A DNA stretch of 64,000 nt from Lewinella sp. W8 (GCF_004375085.3 NZ_SNAQ03000002.1:62001-126000); one strand, 5' to 3'; shown: positions 18,536-27,082, numbered from the stretch's first letter. A program made the numbers and translations. The notes: a model not told the origin generated them from the sequence alone.

Positions 18536-19573
18536 ATGCACAAGACCACCCAAACGCTAGGCGAATTCATCATTGAAAACCAACGTGACTTTGAATTCGC
18601 CAACGGTGAACTGTCCCGTTTACTGAACTCCATCCGTCTGGCCGCTAAAGTAGTGAGCTACGAAGTTCGCCGGGCCGGACTGGTCGACATCACCGGCACC
18701 GTAGGTGCCACCAACGTGCAGGGCGAAGAGCAAAAGAAGCTCGATGTTTTTGCCAATGAATGCTTCATCAACACCCTCACGAACCGGGACATCGTCTGCG
18801 GTATTGTGTCCGAAGAAAACGAGGAACCCATCCACATTACCGGGGCCAATAACCGCAACCAGAACAAGTACGTGGTCCTGATGGATCCACTGGACGGCAG
18901 CTCCAATATCGACGTAAACATCACGGTGGGCACCATTTTTGGCATCTATCAGCGGGTCTCCCCCGTCGGTACGCCGGTCACCATGGAGGATTTCCTCCAA
19001 CCGGGGAACATGCAGGTAGCGGCGGGCTACATTGCCTACGGCACCTCCACGATGATTGTGTACACCACCGGTCAGGGCGTAAACGGCTTCACCCTCAATC
19101 CCGCCATCGGCACCTACTATCTCTCTCACCCCAACATCCAGGTTCCCGAGATGGGGCGCATTTATTCCGTCAACGAGGGCGGCTACGTCCACTTCCCCAA
19201 AGGGGTCAAGAACTACATCAAGTATTGCCAGCGAGAGGAGGAAGACCGCCCCTACACCAGCCGCTACGTGGGCAGTATGGTCGCCGACATTCACCGGACG
19301 CTGCTTCAGGGCGGCATCTATATGTACCCCAAAAGCTCCGAAAGGGAAGCCGGTAAGCTACGCCTGGGCTATGAATGTAACCCGGTTGCCTTCCTCCTGG
19401 AACAGGCCGGTGGCCGCGCCACCGACGGGTTCCGCCGCATCATGGACATCAAGCCCGAGCACATCCACCAGCGGGTGCCCTTCTTCGGTGGCAGCACCCA
19501 AATGGTCGAGAAGGCGGAGTCCTTCATCCGGGAAGCGGAGGATGATGCCCGTAAGACTGAAATTGAAGTTTAA
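18536..19573 (+). CDS. fbp: Class 1 fructose-1,6-bisphosphatase
   Basis: 345 residues, standard class 1 FBPase length. It hydrolyses fructose-1,6-bisphosphate to fructose-6-phosphate in gluconeogenesis. Metal-site motifs are present: VSEENEEP near residue 92, and [11 protein letters not shown] near 119, the hallmark of the inositol-phosphatase-like superfamily. The C-terminal active-site region [19 protein letters not shown] is near 278. Start ATG at 18536 in an A/C-rich leader. It is the last strongly GC-rich gene before a lower-GC pair of small genes. Confidence 0.97.
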   Translation: MHKTTQTLGEFIIENQRDFEFANGELSRLLNSIRLAAKVVSYEVRRAGLVDITGTVGATNVQGEEQKKLDVFANECFINTLTNRDIVCGIVSEENEEPIHITGANNRNQNKYVVLMDPLDGSSNIDVNITVGTIFGIYQRVSPVGTPVTMEDFLQPGNMQVAAGYIAYGTSTMIVYTTGQGVNGFTLNPAIGTYYLSHPNIQVPEMGRIYSVNEGGYVHFPKGVKNYIKYCQREEEDRPYTSRYVGSMVADIHRTLLQGGIYMYPKSSEREAGKLRLGYECNPVAFLLEQAGGRATDGFRRIMDIKPEHIHQRVPFFGGSTQMVEKAESFIREAEDDARKTEIEV

Positions 19574-19602
19574 CTTGGTGTCCGGGCAACTGGCATAGCA
19601 TA

Positions 19603-19779
19603 TAGGGTGATAAAAATCCACTGGTCTGACCAGACATTACTCGCCAATGGCTTCGTTATGTACTGTTCAAATCAGGGTAAACCGTGGTCGGAAGCCTGTT
19701 TTGCGAAGGCGCAGCCGAGTGAAATGGCGTCCGAACACTATTTTATGTATAGCTCAAGCGCAAAATTGTTATCACCCTA
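19603..19779. repeat. 177-bp segment bounded by an 11-bp perfect inverted repeat
   Basis: TAGGGTGATAA at 19603-19613 and its exact reverse complement TTATCACCCTA at 19769-19779 bracket a non-coding, AT-richer segment between fbp and a small unrecognised gene. The outer flanks also show weak mirrored similarity around CATAGCAT/ATAGCATG. It could be a miniature inverted-repeat element or an operator pair. Confidence 0.35.
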
Positions 19780-19785
19780 AATAGC

Positions 19786-20208
19786 ATGAATAAATATCCC
19801 GAAGTCGTTGATGCAACAATGGTTGGAGATTATCCCCCAATAGCAAGTGCAGGTGGAGGACTCGTCTGGGATGAAGTGCTGGAATACCGAGTGTGGTGCC
19901 ATCCCGAAAGCGGTGCAAAAAATTTTCACGATGGGGATGATTACTACTTCGCATTTTCAAGTTATGAAGAAGCCAAAAAGTATTCAGACAATCAACCCGG
20001 CACCGAGGAACCCATCGCGTTGATCCGACAAAAAGAATTTATTGATGAGCCCGAAAAGGGAAAATATATTCACCGGGTAAAGGAAAGAATCGCCGAATGG
20101 AAAGTTGAATGGCTGCAAAGACCGCGCAGAACCGAGCATACCATTCCTGATTTCATGGCACCCGATGCCCCCGAAAACCGGTTGGACATCATCAGGGGCC
20201 AAACCTAA
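19786..20208 (+). CDS. Conserved-looking small protein, unrecognised
   Basis: 140 residues, start ATG seven bases after the right arm of an inverted repeat. The composition is that of a soluble cytoplasmic protein, with no signal or membrane segment. Notable stretches are GGGLVWDEVLEYRVWCHPE near residue 24, HDGDDYYFAFSSYEEAKKYS near 47 and EPIALIRQKEFIDEP near 74. The C-terminal third is charged and helical. Codon and base composition look less GC-rich than the flanking fbp. A second small gene follows in the same direction after 12 bases. No function is assigned. Confidence 0.65.
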   Translation: MNKYPEVVDATMVGDYPPIASAGGGLVWDEVLEYRVWCHPESGAKNFHDGDDYYFAFSSYEEAKKYSDNQPGTEEPIALIRQKEFIDEPEKGKYIHRVKERIAEWKVEWLQRPRRTEHTIPDFMAPDAPENRLDIIRGQT

Positions 20209-20220
20209 AATTGCTGACCA

Positions 20221-20553
20221 TTGAAAATCGCCACCGACGTCAAGACCGCAGACTGGAACAGCATTGTCGAAGGACTAAGGGAGGACGGCTGGAAAATGAG
20301 CAACAAATACCTGGGGTTTGACGCCGGGATCGATTACGACTTCCTGGTCTTAAGGAAGGGCGAAAACAGCATTGAATTTGCCTGGGGAAACTGGTTTGAA
20401 GGTGAAATCAAGGCCGAGGAGGAATTACTACAGATGATCCAGGAGAAGTTCAATCTGCGGTTTACTTTCGGTGAAGCAACACTGTTGGACCTGAGCGAAA
20501 TTAAGCCTAGCGGGCTTCAGCGGCTGATCAACTGGTTCCGGAAGAAGCGATAA
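20221..20553 (+). CDS. Small protein, unrecognised; possible TTG start
   Basis: 110 residues if the TTG at 20221 is used; an in-frame TGA at 20215 precedes it. An ATG at 20293 would remove 24 residues that look like a normal helix start (KIATDVKTADWNSIVEGLRE), so TTG is preferred. The protein is soluble, with acidic aromatic stretches (YDFLVLRKGENSIEFAWGNW) and a basic C-terminus RLINWFRKKR. The overall look resembles small immunity-type or SMI1-like proteins, but no family is recognised. It is probably co-transcribed with the preceding gene and converges on the VWA gene. Confidence 0.6.
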   Translation: MKIATDVKTADWNSIVEGLREDGWKMSNKYLGFDAGIDYDFLVLRKGENSIEFAWGNWFEGEIKAEEELLQMIQEKFNLRFTFGEATLLDLSEIKPSGLQRLINWFRKKR

Positions 20554-20587
20554 ATCATCGTCCCCCACCGTCGCCCAGGTGTGCTCA

Positions 20588-22006
20588 TCAATCCCGCGAA
20601 GAGATGGTATTGAGCCCCCGGGTGAGTTCCCGGATGATTCCCTTCTGGTTCGGATCATAGATCCAGTTGGTATCGAAGCGCCCCAGGAGTTCGGCGTTGG
20701 CTTCCTGCGAAAGCGCCAGGCTGTGGAACTCGGTGCCCTTGTTGTGCTGGAAGAACTTGACTTCATTGAGGATGTCCTGATCGATTTTGTACATGACGAA
20801 ATCGGAGATCATCAGCACGTCTGCGTCCCGGTAGTCCTGTTGTTTTAGTTGGCGCAGGGCTTCGTAGAGGGCCAGCGTAGCGTCCGTCCCACCGTAGAAG
20901 GACATGTTCAGGAAGGCCGCCAGTTCGTCAATACTGTTGGCGATGTCGTAAAGATCAATGGTTTTGATCCCGGTACTGAAACTGATCAGGTAGGCCCGGC
21001 GGTTGCTTTCGATGGCCATTTTCAGGATACCCAGCGTGAGTACTTTGGCGATCTCTTCCGGGCGGCCCATCATCGATTGGCTCGTGTCAACGCACACGAT
21101 GAAGGGGCCCTTCTCCCGCTGTTTGATTCTCTGGTGTACCTCCGTTACCTGGTCTTCGCTGCGCACCAGCCGTTTGTCTTCGTAGCGGAGGGTCAGCAGC
21201 CGCTCGTCGGCCAGCTTCTTCAGGAAGGCCATCTCCGTATTTTGGTCACTGAGCAGGGCCGCCTCCGAACTCAGGAGGTGGCTGAGGTCCTTGCTTTCGT
21301 GTACGCCAACGATTTCACTCTTCAGCAGGGGATCGGTAATCCATTCCTGGCGAACGATGGTCTTCTCGAAAGTTTCCTCCTCGATTTCAATCTCGGCTTC
21401 CCGTAATTTACCCAGCAGGTCGGCCAGTCGACGCAGGCTTTCCTCGTCCTGCAGCAGCTGATCGTACTGTTCCAGCGTATCGAAGCTGGTGGACTGCCAG
21501 AGGTCCCGGCTCATGTCCCACCCCAGATAGTCCGTAAAGGGATTGATGATGGACCGCAGCCGACGGTATTCTTCCACTTTCTGGCTCATCAGGTCCACGA
21601 AGGCTTCTTTAGCCTCGTCGTACTTCTGCAACTGGTAGGCAAGGATTTTTGCCTGCAGCAGCGCGTCCCACTGGCTGAGTAAATCCGTAAGGATCCGTTC
21701 AAAGTTCTGGTGATCGTCCGGTGTCCACTCCCCAAGGTCTTTATTGAAATAACGGTGCAGGCGGTCTTCGTAGAAGGCGCCGTCCAGTTCCTCCCGGGTG
21801 TAGGTGGAGCGCAAAAATTGCAGTAAGTGCGGGTACCGGGTGGCGAAGGCCTTGACGGGGGTTACGCTCCAGCCGGACAGTAATTCAGCCTCCCGTTCGT
21901 AGGGGTGTTTGACGGCGGATTTGGTAAAGGTCTTCTTGATCCAAAAGAGCGTATCCAGGACGATCTGCTGGGTGATGCTTTCGTTGTTCTTGCAGACAAA
22001 AAGCAA
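20588..22006 (-). CDS. VWA (CoxE/ViaA-like) domain protein; true N-terminus unclear
   Basis: 472 residues from the TTG at 22006, but the frame stays open and protein-like up to 22237, where a TGA closes it. Those extra 77 codons read ITEQLEQEFSRF, LLDRRTRRYFVEYL and so on. No ATG, GTG or TTG lies in the extension, so either a rare start codon is used or a one-base indel separates it from the ATG at 22236 in another frame. The C-terminal VWA domain carries a MIDAS (DTSQS near residue 311, then GGTDAT and ISDF). ViaA-like proteins normally work with a MoxR/RavA ATPase; none is adjacent. It runs convergent to the small-gene pair. Confidence 0.8.
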   Translation of the reverse strand: MLFVCKNNESITQQIVLDTLFWIKKTFTKSAVKHPYEREAELLSGWSVTPVKAFATRYPHLLQFLRSTYTREELDGAFYEDRLHRYFNKDLGEWTPDDHQNFERILTDLLSQWDALLQAKILAYQLQKYDEAKEAFVDLMSQKVEEYRRLRSIINPFTDYLGWDMSRDLWQSTSFDTLEQYDQLLQDEESLRRLADLLGKLREAEIEIEEETFEKTIVRQEWITDPLLKSEIVGVHESKDLSHLLSSEAALLSDQNTEMAFLKKLADERLLTLRYEDKRLVRSEDQVTEVHQRIKQREKGPFIVCVDTSQSMMGRPEEIAKVLTLGILKMAIESNRRAYLISFSTGIKTIDLYDIANSIDELAAFLNMSFYGGTDATLALYEALRQLKQQDYRDADVLMISDFVMYKIDQDILNEVKFFQHNKGTEFHSLALSQEANAELLGRFDTNWIYDPNQKGIIRELTRGLNTISSRD

Positions 22007-22333
22007 ATGATCAATGGAGAAAATATCGTCCAGGGCACCAACAAAATACTCCGCGTAACGATCGTTAAGCTCTTCGCCCAGGTAGGCCTGACCGGTAAGC
22101 TTATACCGCAGGTATTCGACGAAGTAGCGGCGGGTCCGCCGGTCGAGTAGGTTGCCGAATTCGATGAAGCGGCTGAATTCCTGTTCCAGTTGCTCGGTGA
22201 TGGGAGAAGTACTTTGCTCCTTAGGGTAATGCGCATTTCAGGGAAGCGGTTCAGGGAGGGCTTGATGAATCCGCTTTATGGTGCGGAAGCAGCAGTAGAA
22301 TGATTATACTTGACGCTATAATCCGCGGACCAC

Positions 22334-22367
22334 AAAAAAGCGCCGCCTGCTGGATAGCGGACGGCGC
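22334..22367 (-). terminator. Rho-independent terminator after the glucosaminidase-fold gene
   Basis: On the minus strand, GCGCCGTC pairs with GGCGGCGC (one mismatch) and is followed by TTTTTT. It lies 50 bases downstream of the stop at 22417 and separates that gene from the VWA gene. Confidence 0.7.
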
Positions 22368-22416
22368 GGTAGTACCACTTAGTACAATCTGAGAATCGAT
22401 TTTTGGGAAGGCTACC

Positions 22417-23217
22417 CTACAGTCTTTCGAGCCCAAAGTGCTCGATGATGGTGAGCAGCTTTTTACCGATGTCCTTATCCCGGCTGTAACTGGTGCGGGC
22501 CAGGGCGGCAATCCATTGTTGGTAGTTGACGGATTCATTGGCCAGCTGGGGGAATTCACGGTCAATCAGTTCGCTGTGGGCCCGCCAGTTCATCCAGGCG
22601 TTTTCGTAGTAGCCATTTGCGGTAATGGTCCCGAAATGGTTGTTGTTTTCCCGGGCGGCGGGGTTGGTCCCGGCACCGCTGCCCAGAATGGCCAACGCCA
22701 TTTTTGCGGGAGCCGGAATGGAGAACTTATCTTCCTCTCCCCGCGCCACCCGCTGGAATCGGTTTACGTAGGCGCGGACCTCCCGGACGTTATATTGTTC
22801 TACCGACCATACCGCTTTCGTGGGCTCGGGAGCTGCCACGGTAGCGGCGACGGGCAATACACTCATATTATCTCGAGCGGCTGGGTCCGCAGAGGCATCA
22901 CTCGTTTTTGCCGCCATGTGGCGGCCGGTGGTGGTACCCGCCGCGAGGCCCTCCTTCCCCATGCTGATGGTAAAGTCGACCTGCCGCTGGGTAAAAACAA
23001 ACAACAACAAACCAATCAGGCCCAGCCGAAACCAGCTCAACCGAAAGCGCTCCATCCAGGCTGGAGGAATGTACTCCGTCCGGGAGGCCCGAAACTTCAG
23101 GGAGGAAAAATACTGCCCGGCCCGCGTCCGCATACGACGCCACAGCAAAGACCAGTCAATGGTTAAAATTCGATCGTTACGGCGTCGGGGTGCCGGAGAG
23201 GAAGAGGAGGAAGACAT
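22417..23217 (-). CDS. Membrane-anchored glucosaminidase-fold protein lacking the catalytic Glu
   Basis: 266 residues. The N-terminus is basic and cytoplasmic, followed by one transmembrane helix near residues 63-77 (WFRLGLIGLLLFVFT). The C-terminal half matches the GH73/FlgJ-type glucosaminidase domain of Bacteroidota: FSIPAPAKMALAILGSGAGT, ENNNHFG, then NAWMNWRAHSELI and a YSRDKDIGKKLLTIIEHF tail. In active members the first motif reads LESxxG, with Glu catalytic; here the codon is GGC (Gly). It therefore looks like a peptidoglycan-binding or regulatory pseudoenzyme. A good promoter lies upstream and a terminator downstream, so it is its own unit. Confidence 0.82.
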   Translation of the reverse strand: MSSSSSSPAPRRRNDRILTIDWSLLWRRMRTRAGQYFSSLKFRASRTEYIPPAWMERFRLSWFRLGLIGLLLFVFTQRQVDFTISMGKEGLAAGTTTGRHMAAKTSDASADPAARDNMSVLPVAATVAAPEPTKAVWSVEQYNVREVRAYVNRFQRVARGEEDKFSIPAPAKMALAILGSGAGTNPAARENNNHFGTITANGYYENAWMNWRAHSELIDREFPQLANESVNYQQWIAALARTSYSRDKDIGKKLLTIIEHFGLERL

Positions 23218-23261
23218 AGCCGTTTACTTTTTGCAACCTACCACAAATTGTGGCTTCATTA

Positions 23262-23293
23262 CAAAAGTAAAACTTTTTGTTTTCAAAAACAAA
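23262..23293 (-). promoter_or_regulatory. Promoter of the glucosaminidase-fold gene
   Basis: On the minus strand TTTG (23293-23290), a 20-base spacer, then TACTTTTG (23269-23262) match both Bacteroidota sigma-ABfr boxes exactly. The ATG lies 44 bases downstream. Confidence 0.6.
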
Positions 23294-23351
23294 TCCTTCC
23301 AACAATTTATCCGGTTTGGGTTTGCCGACTTCCCGGATGGTTATTCCACCC

Positions 23352-24023
23352 CTACCCTTTAGGGGTTTCTTTCAGCAGCACCCGAATGGGGCTGCCGTCG
23401 GAGCCCGCCAGCTTCAGGGGCAGGCAAATCATTTCGTAGTCGCCTTCCCTTATTTTACGGAGGTCGACTCCCTCGATGATCCATACCTCCGCGCTCATCA
23501 GTGCGCGGTGGGTTTGCGGGTTTCCGTGGTGAAAGGGGCCGACGCTCAGGTAGTCTACCCCCACCAGTTGAAGTTTTCGTTCGGCGATCCAGTGGGCCGC
23601 CTCCGGGCCAATGCCCCGGTATTCCGTATCGAAGGGGTCCTGGAGCCAGAAGGCCTTATCGCTGTTGGGGGTGCGCAACAACAGGCGTTCGCCCGGCTGC
23701 AGGGGCCGCGTGCGCGCTTCGTAGTCCGACAGGTGCTCGGGACGAACCTCGGCCGGACAGTCGATCGCCGCCACCCGCACGGGTCCCAGCCCCACGTGAA
23801 CCGGAAAAAGGGAGATGTCAATGCCTTCGGCCATAAAGTGGTTGGGGGCATCCATGTGGGTACCCGAGTGGGCACTGAAGTGCAACATCGTCACCTTGGC
23901 CTGATCACCGCAGTGGATACAACTCAGGGTATCAAAGGTGGTGGGAGGTTGACCGGGCCAACCGGTCATGTGCTCAAATATGGGGTAGGTGACGTCCGTC
24001 CAGCCTTCGTACCAATTTTCCAT
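23352..24023 (-). CDS. Cyclase-family metal-dependent hydrolase (kynurenine formamidase-like)
   Basis: 223 residues from the ATG at 24023 (MENWYEGWTDVTYPI); a longer frame from 24134 adds a non-homologous Cys-rich stretch and is rejected. The metal-binding signature HSGTHMDAPNHF (HxGTHxDxP) is near residue 53, followed by LLLRT and the conserved GVDYLSVG segment. The superfamily includes KynB and other cyclic amide or ester hydrolases; the substrate here is uncertain, since no tryptophan-catabolism gene is adjacent. It is divergent from the secreted protease gene. Confidence 0.87.
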   Translation of the reverse strand: MENWYEGWTDVTYPIFEHMTGWPGQPPTTFDTLSCIHCGDQAKVTMLHFSAHSGTHMDAPNHFMAEGIDISLFPVHVGLGPVRVAAIDCPAEVRPEHLSDYEARTRPLQPGERLLLRTPNSDKAFWLQDPFDTEYRGIGPEAAHWIAERKLQLVGVDYLSVGPFHHGNPQTHRALMSAEVWIIEGVDLRKIREGDYEMICLPLKLAGSDGSPIRVLLKETPKG

Positions 24024-24194
24024 TTGCGTCGTATGATCTTGGTGGCCCGGCGCTCCCGAAGAAAGGGGCACGGGGCCGCATAAATGCGTTAAACAAAGAC
24101 TACAAAGCAGATTTTGGTCGGCTTTGTTCTGCATTCGGCCCCTTATCGGACAACAATCCTCCTTATCTTAGCCCCTAGCTTTGACTATCTACTC

Positions 24195-26036
24195 ATGATT
24201 CCCAAGAACTACACCACAACCATTCTCTTTTGTCTGCTGTGCTCCCTGGGCCTGGCGGCCCAGCGGGCCGCGCTCGAACTTCCCGCCCCCAAGCTGGAAG
24301 CCCTTCGCGCCCAGGACCAGCAGTTCGGTAACCCACGCTTCTCGGCTCCCCTGCCCCTGGACCTGGCACCTGCGGTCACGCCCTCCGACTACGTGCTCGA
24401 AGGCGGACAGTACGTCTGGGCCCAGACTTTCAGCCTGGCCGGCACCCACGGACTGGCCGTGTTTCTCGATCGGGTCCAACTGCCCGCAGGCGGCACCCTG
24501 GAACTGAGCAACGCGGAAGGCAAACGGGGGCCTTTCCGGCAATCGGACGTCAGCCGCGAACAACGGCTCTTCACGGGTTTCCTACCCGGTCAGTCGGTCA
24601 CCCTCACCTATCGCGGGCCGCTGCCCACTACCGTACCTTTTCACGTCTGGCGCGTGGACCACGTATACCGTCCCGACATCTGGGCCCCGGCCCGCGCCAA
24701 GGATTTTGGGGATTCGGATGCCTGCCAGGTAAACGCCAACTGCCCCCAGGGAAATGGCTGGGACGAGGTTAAGTCCGGCGCCGCCCGCATCAACCTGGTC
24801 GTAGCGGAAGGCGTGGGTTTTTGCTCCGGCAATCTGATCAACAACACCGCCCAGGACGGTCGTGCCCTCGTGCTGACCGGTTTTCACTGCATGGACGGAT
24901 TTACCCCCCTTTACGACCTGTGGACCTTCGACTTCGGCTACACTTCCGCCGACTGCAATAACCCGGCCGTAGAGCCTACCCCCGTCTCCTACCTGGGTGC
25001 TCGCTTTTTGTCGGGTCTCCGGGAAACGGACTTCATGCTCCTCGAACTCGACGACCCCGATTTCGTGGCCACCGACCACTACTTTGCGGGCTGGGACCGC
25101 TCCGACGGCGACGTTTCCGGCGTCATTACCCACTTCCATCACCCGATGGGAGACATTCAGAAAATTGGCCAGAGCGGGGCGGCGGGCATGGATATTCTCG
25201 GCAATCAGATCACCTGGAACAGCGGCGTCGTTACGCCGCCTAACCACCACTTCGTGATGGACTACGCCGTGGGCAGTTTCCAGATCGGATCCTCGGGTAG
25301 CGCCTATTTCGACGGTAACCAGCGCATCCGCGGACAACTCAACGGGGGCAACCCCAGCTGCCCCGGCACCAGTGAGGCCTTCGTGGGCCGCTTCCACCTG
25401 AGCTGGAACAGCGGAGACGACCCGGCCTCCCGGCTCGTCGACTGGCTCGACCCCATGGGGCAAAACCCCACCACCCTGGACGGAGCACGCCTGACGACCA
25501 GGCGCTTCGTTTCTGGACGTGTGGTGCAGGACGGACTGGCCGTGGCCGGCGCCACCATCAATTTCGAGTGGGCGCCCTCCGGTTCGGCGTCCTTCACCAC
25601 CAACTCCAGTGGCTTTTTCCGCGGTGAACGCCCCCCGGGAGTGAGCGGCTTTACGGTGTCGGGCACTTACAACCCCGGTCCGGACCTGAAAACCGGCGTA
25701 GACGTGGGAGACATCATCACCATTCGCCGCCACATCCTCGGTCTGGACACCATGGCCGCCCCCCAACTGGTGGCCGCTGACGTCAATAATTCCGGGACCG
25801 TACGGGTCTCCGACATCACCCTCATCACCCGGGTCATCCTCAACGTGGCCACCTGGGGCGATCGCCCAAACTGGCTGGTCATTCCCGTCGGATTCCCCAT
25901 TGAGCCCCCGCCGATGGACATTGACGCGCCCATCGGCATTTCGCTCAACAACCCGGCCATCCACGAGGTAAGCATCGACTTTTTCGTCCTGAAAACTGGA
26001 GACGCGGACGGCAATGCGGCGGAAAGCGGACAATGA
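24195..26036 (+). CDS. Secreted trypsin-like serine protease with dockerin-like domain
   Basis: 613 residues from the ATG at 24195, giving the signal peptide IPKNYTTTILFCLLCSLGLAAQ. The protease domain resembles lysyl-endopeptidase-type S1 enzymes: GFCSGNLINN, catalytic His in LVLTGFHCMDG near residue 234, Asp in TDFMLLELDD near 279 and nucleophile Ser in GSSGSAYFDG near 363. A short beta domain (FVSGRVVQDGLAVAGATI) and a dockerin-like pair (VDVGDIITIRRHILGLD and ADVNNSGTVRVSDITLITRVIL) follow. The protein stops at KTGDADGNAAESGQ with no T9SS sorting domain, although such proteins commonly end in one. A mobile-looking repeat starts 13 bases after the stop. Confidence 0.87.
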   Translation: MIPKNYTTTILFCLLCSLGLAAQRAALELPAPKLEALRAQDQQFGNPRFSAPLPLDLAPAVTPSDYVLEGGQYVWAQTFSLAGTHGLAVFLDRVQLPAGGTLELSNAEGKRGPFRQSDVSREQRLFTGFLPGQSVTLTYRGPLPTTVPFHVWRVDHVYRPDIWAPARAKDFGDSDACQVNANCPQGNGWDEVKSGAARINLVVAEGVGFCSGNLINNTAQDGRALVLTGFHCMDGFTPLYDLWTFDFGYTSADCNNPAVEPTPVSYLGARFLSGLRETDFMLLELDDPDFVATDHYFAGWDRSDGDVSGVITHFHHPMGDIQKIGQSGAAGMDILGNQITWNSGVVTPPNHHFVMDYAVGSFQIGSSGSAYFDGNQRIRGQLNGGNPSCPGTSEAFVGRFHLSWNSGDDPASRLVDWLDPMGQNPTTLDGARLTTRRFVSGRVVQDGLAVAGATINFEWAPSGSASFTTNSSGFFRGERPPGVSGFTVSGTYNPGPDLKTGVDVGDIITIRRHILGLDTMAAPQLVAADVNNSGTVRVSDITLITRVILNVATWGDRPNWLVIPVGFPIEPPPMDIDAPIGISLNNPAIHEVSIDFFVLKTGDADGNAAESGQ

Positions 26037-26048
26037 GTGGGGTGATTA

Positions 26049-26233
26049 AGAGCATGTCTGGATTTTGGTCATCTGGCCGAATTTGAGATTTTTTTGGTGC
26101 TAGCAAGGCGGATACCACGTAGTAGCCGCGAAGCGAAACCGGAGTCTAGCAGCGCTAAATGAGGATTTTTCCAACGAAGCTAGCGCCAAAAAAGGCCAAA
26201 TGGAGGTCGATTATTAAATTCCAAACATGCTCT
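26049..26233. repeat. Long inverted-repeat element, copy 1 (185 bp)
   Basis: The ends are AGAGCATGTCTGGA and the reverse complement of TCCAAACATGCTCT. Inside, TTTTTTGGTGCTAGC on the left mirrors TTTTTTGGCGCTAGC on the right, so the whole element can fold into one long hairpin. Copy 2 lies about 345 bases downstream in the same orientation. Copy 1 has an extra 22 bases in the centre. Confidence 0.75.
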
Positions 26234-26286
26234 AAAGGAACACTTTGGTTAATCTCACCGTTATTTGCGTAGTATTCGACCCGATT

Positions 26287-26580
26287 ATGGCCTACACCAC
26301 CGATTCCCTCCAGTTTCTGGAACGTGCGACCGAAACCTTGCGCGCCGCAGCCCATCCCATCCGGCTGTCCATCATCGGTCTGCTCGCGGAGGAAGGCCCC
26401 CGGACCGTCAAGCACATCCACGAATCGCTCGACATTCAGCAACCAGTGGCCAGCCACCACCTGCGGATCATGAAGGACAAGGGGATCGTTGACGTGGAAC
26501 GGGACGGACAGAACAGTCGCTACGGACTGCGTGACAAGCGCTTCGCCGGCCTGCTGGAAATCATGCGCGAATTGATTTAG
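26287..26580 (+). CDS. ArsR-family winged-helix transcriptional regulator
   Basis: 97 residues from the ATG at 26287 (MAYTTDSLQFLERATETLRA). The fold is a typical ArsR/SmtB winged helix: AAHPIRLSIIGLLAEEGPRTVKHI, recognition helix QQPVASHHLRIMKDKGIV near residue 50, then the wing VERDGQNSRYGL. No Cys-based metal-binding motif is present, so the signal is not obviously arsenic or another thiophilic metal. The stop TAG is formed by the first bases of repeat copy 2, so its last residues may have been altered by insertion. The whole gene sits between two direct copies of the repeat. Confidence 0.88.
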   Translation: MAYTTDSLQFLERATETLRAAAHPIRLSIIGLLAEEGPRTVKHIHESLDIQQPVASHHLRIMKDKGIVDVERDGQNSRYGLRDKRFAGLLEIMRELI

Positions 26581-26741
26581 AGCTTGTTTGGATTTTGGTC
26601 GTCTGGCCGAATTTGAGAATTTTTTGGTGGTAGCAAGGCGGGGAAACCGGAGTTTAGCAGCGCTAAATGAGGATTTTCCCAACGAAGCTAGCGCCAAAAA
26701 AGGCCAAATGGAGGCCGATTACTAAATTCCAAACAAGCTCT
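26579..26741. repeat. Long inverted-repeat element, copy 2 (163 bp)
   Basis: Same family and orientation as the copy at 26049-26233, about 90% identical apart from a 22-base central deletion. The ends are AGAGCTTGTTTGGA and TCCAAACAAGCTCT. Compared with copy 1, both ends have changed from GCATG to GCTTG together, which keeps the arms complementary. The left end supplies the stop codon of the ArsR gene. Confidence 0.75.
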
Positions 26742-26812
26742 TAGCGGAAGAAAAACCCCGCCATCCTTTACCTTAGGGATTCCGAAGGCGCCCCTTCGGC
26801 AAACCGATCTGC

Positions 26813-27082
26813 ATGTCCACCAACAATTCCCACCGACAGTACTGGCGAGAGAACCTGCGCTACCTCTTCATCTTGTTGTCCATCTGGTTTATCGTAAGCT
26901 ACGGCTGCGGCATCCTCTTCGTCGAACCGCTCAACAATTATCGCATTGGTGGGGCCAAACTCGGTTTTTGGTTTGCTCAGCAGGGTTCCATTTACGTCTT
27001 CGTGATCCTCATTTTCGTCTACGTCTACCTCATGAACCGACTGGACAAAAAGTACGGTTTGGACGAAAGCGACGACCAGTAA
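26813..27082 (+). CDS. DUF4212 family membrane protein (orphan symporter small subunit)
   Basis: 89 residues with two transmembrane helices (LFILLSIWFIVSYGCGILFV and FVILIFVYVYLMNRL) and the DUF4212 pattern YWRENLRYL and GFWFAQQGSIYVFV. In other bacteria DUF4212 is encoded directly upstream of a sodium:solute symporter of the VC_2705 group and is thought to be its small subunit. No such symporter follows here: only a 45-residue frame and about 0.9 kb without a gene. The unit may be a remnant or may serve a symporter elsewhere. Confidence 0.87.
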   Translation: MSTNNSHRQYWRENLRYLFILLSIWFIVSYGCGILFVEPLNNYRIGGAKLGFWFAQQGSIYVFVILIFVYVYLMNRLDKKYGLDESDDQ

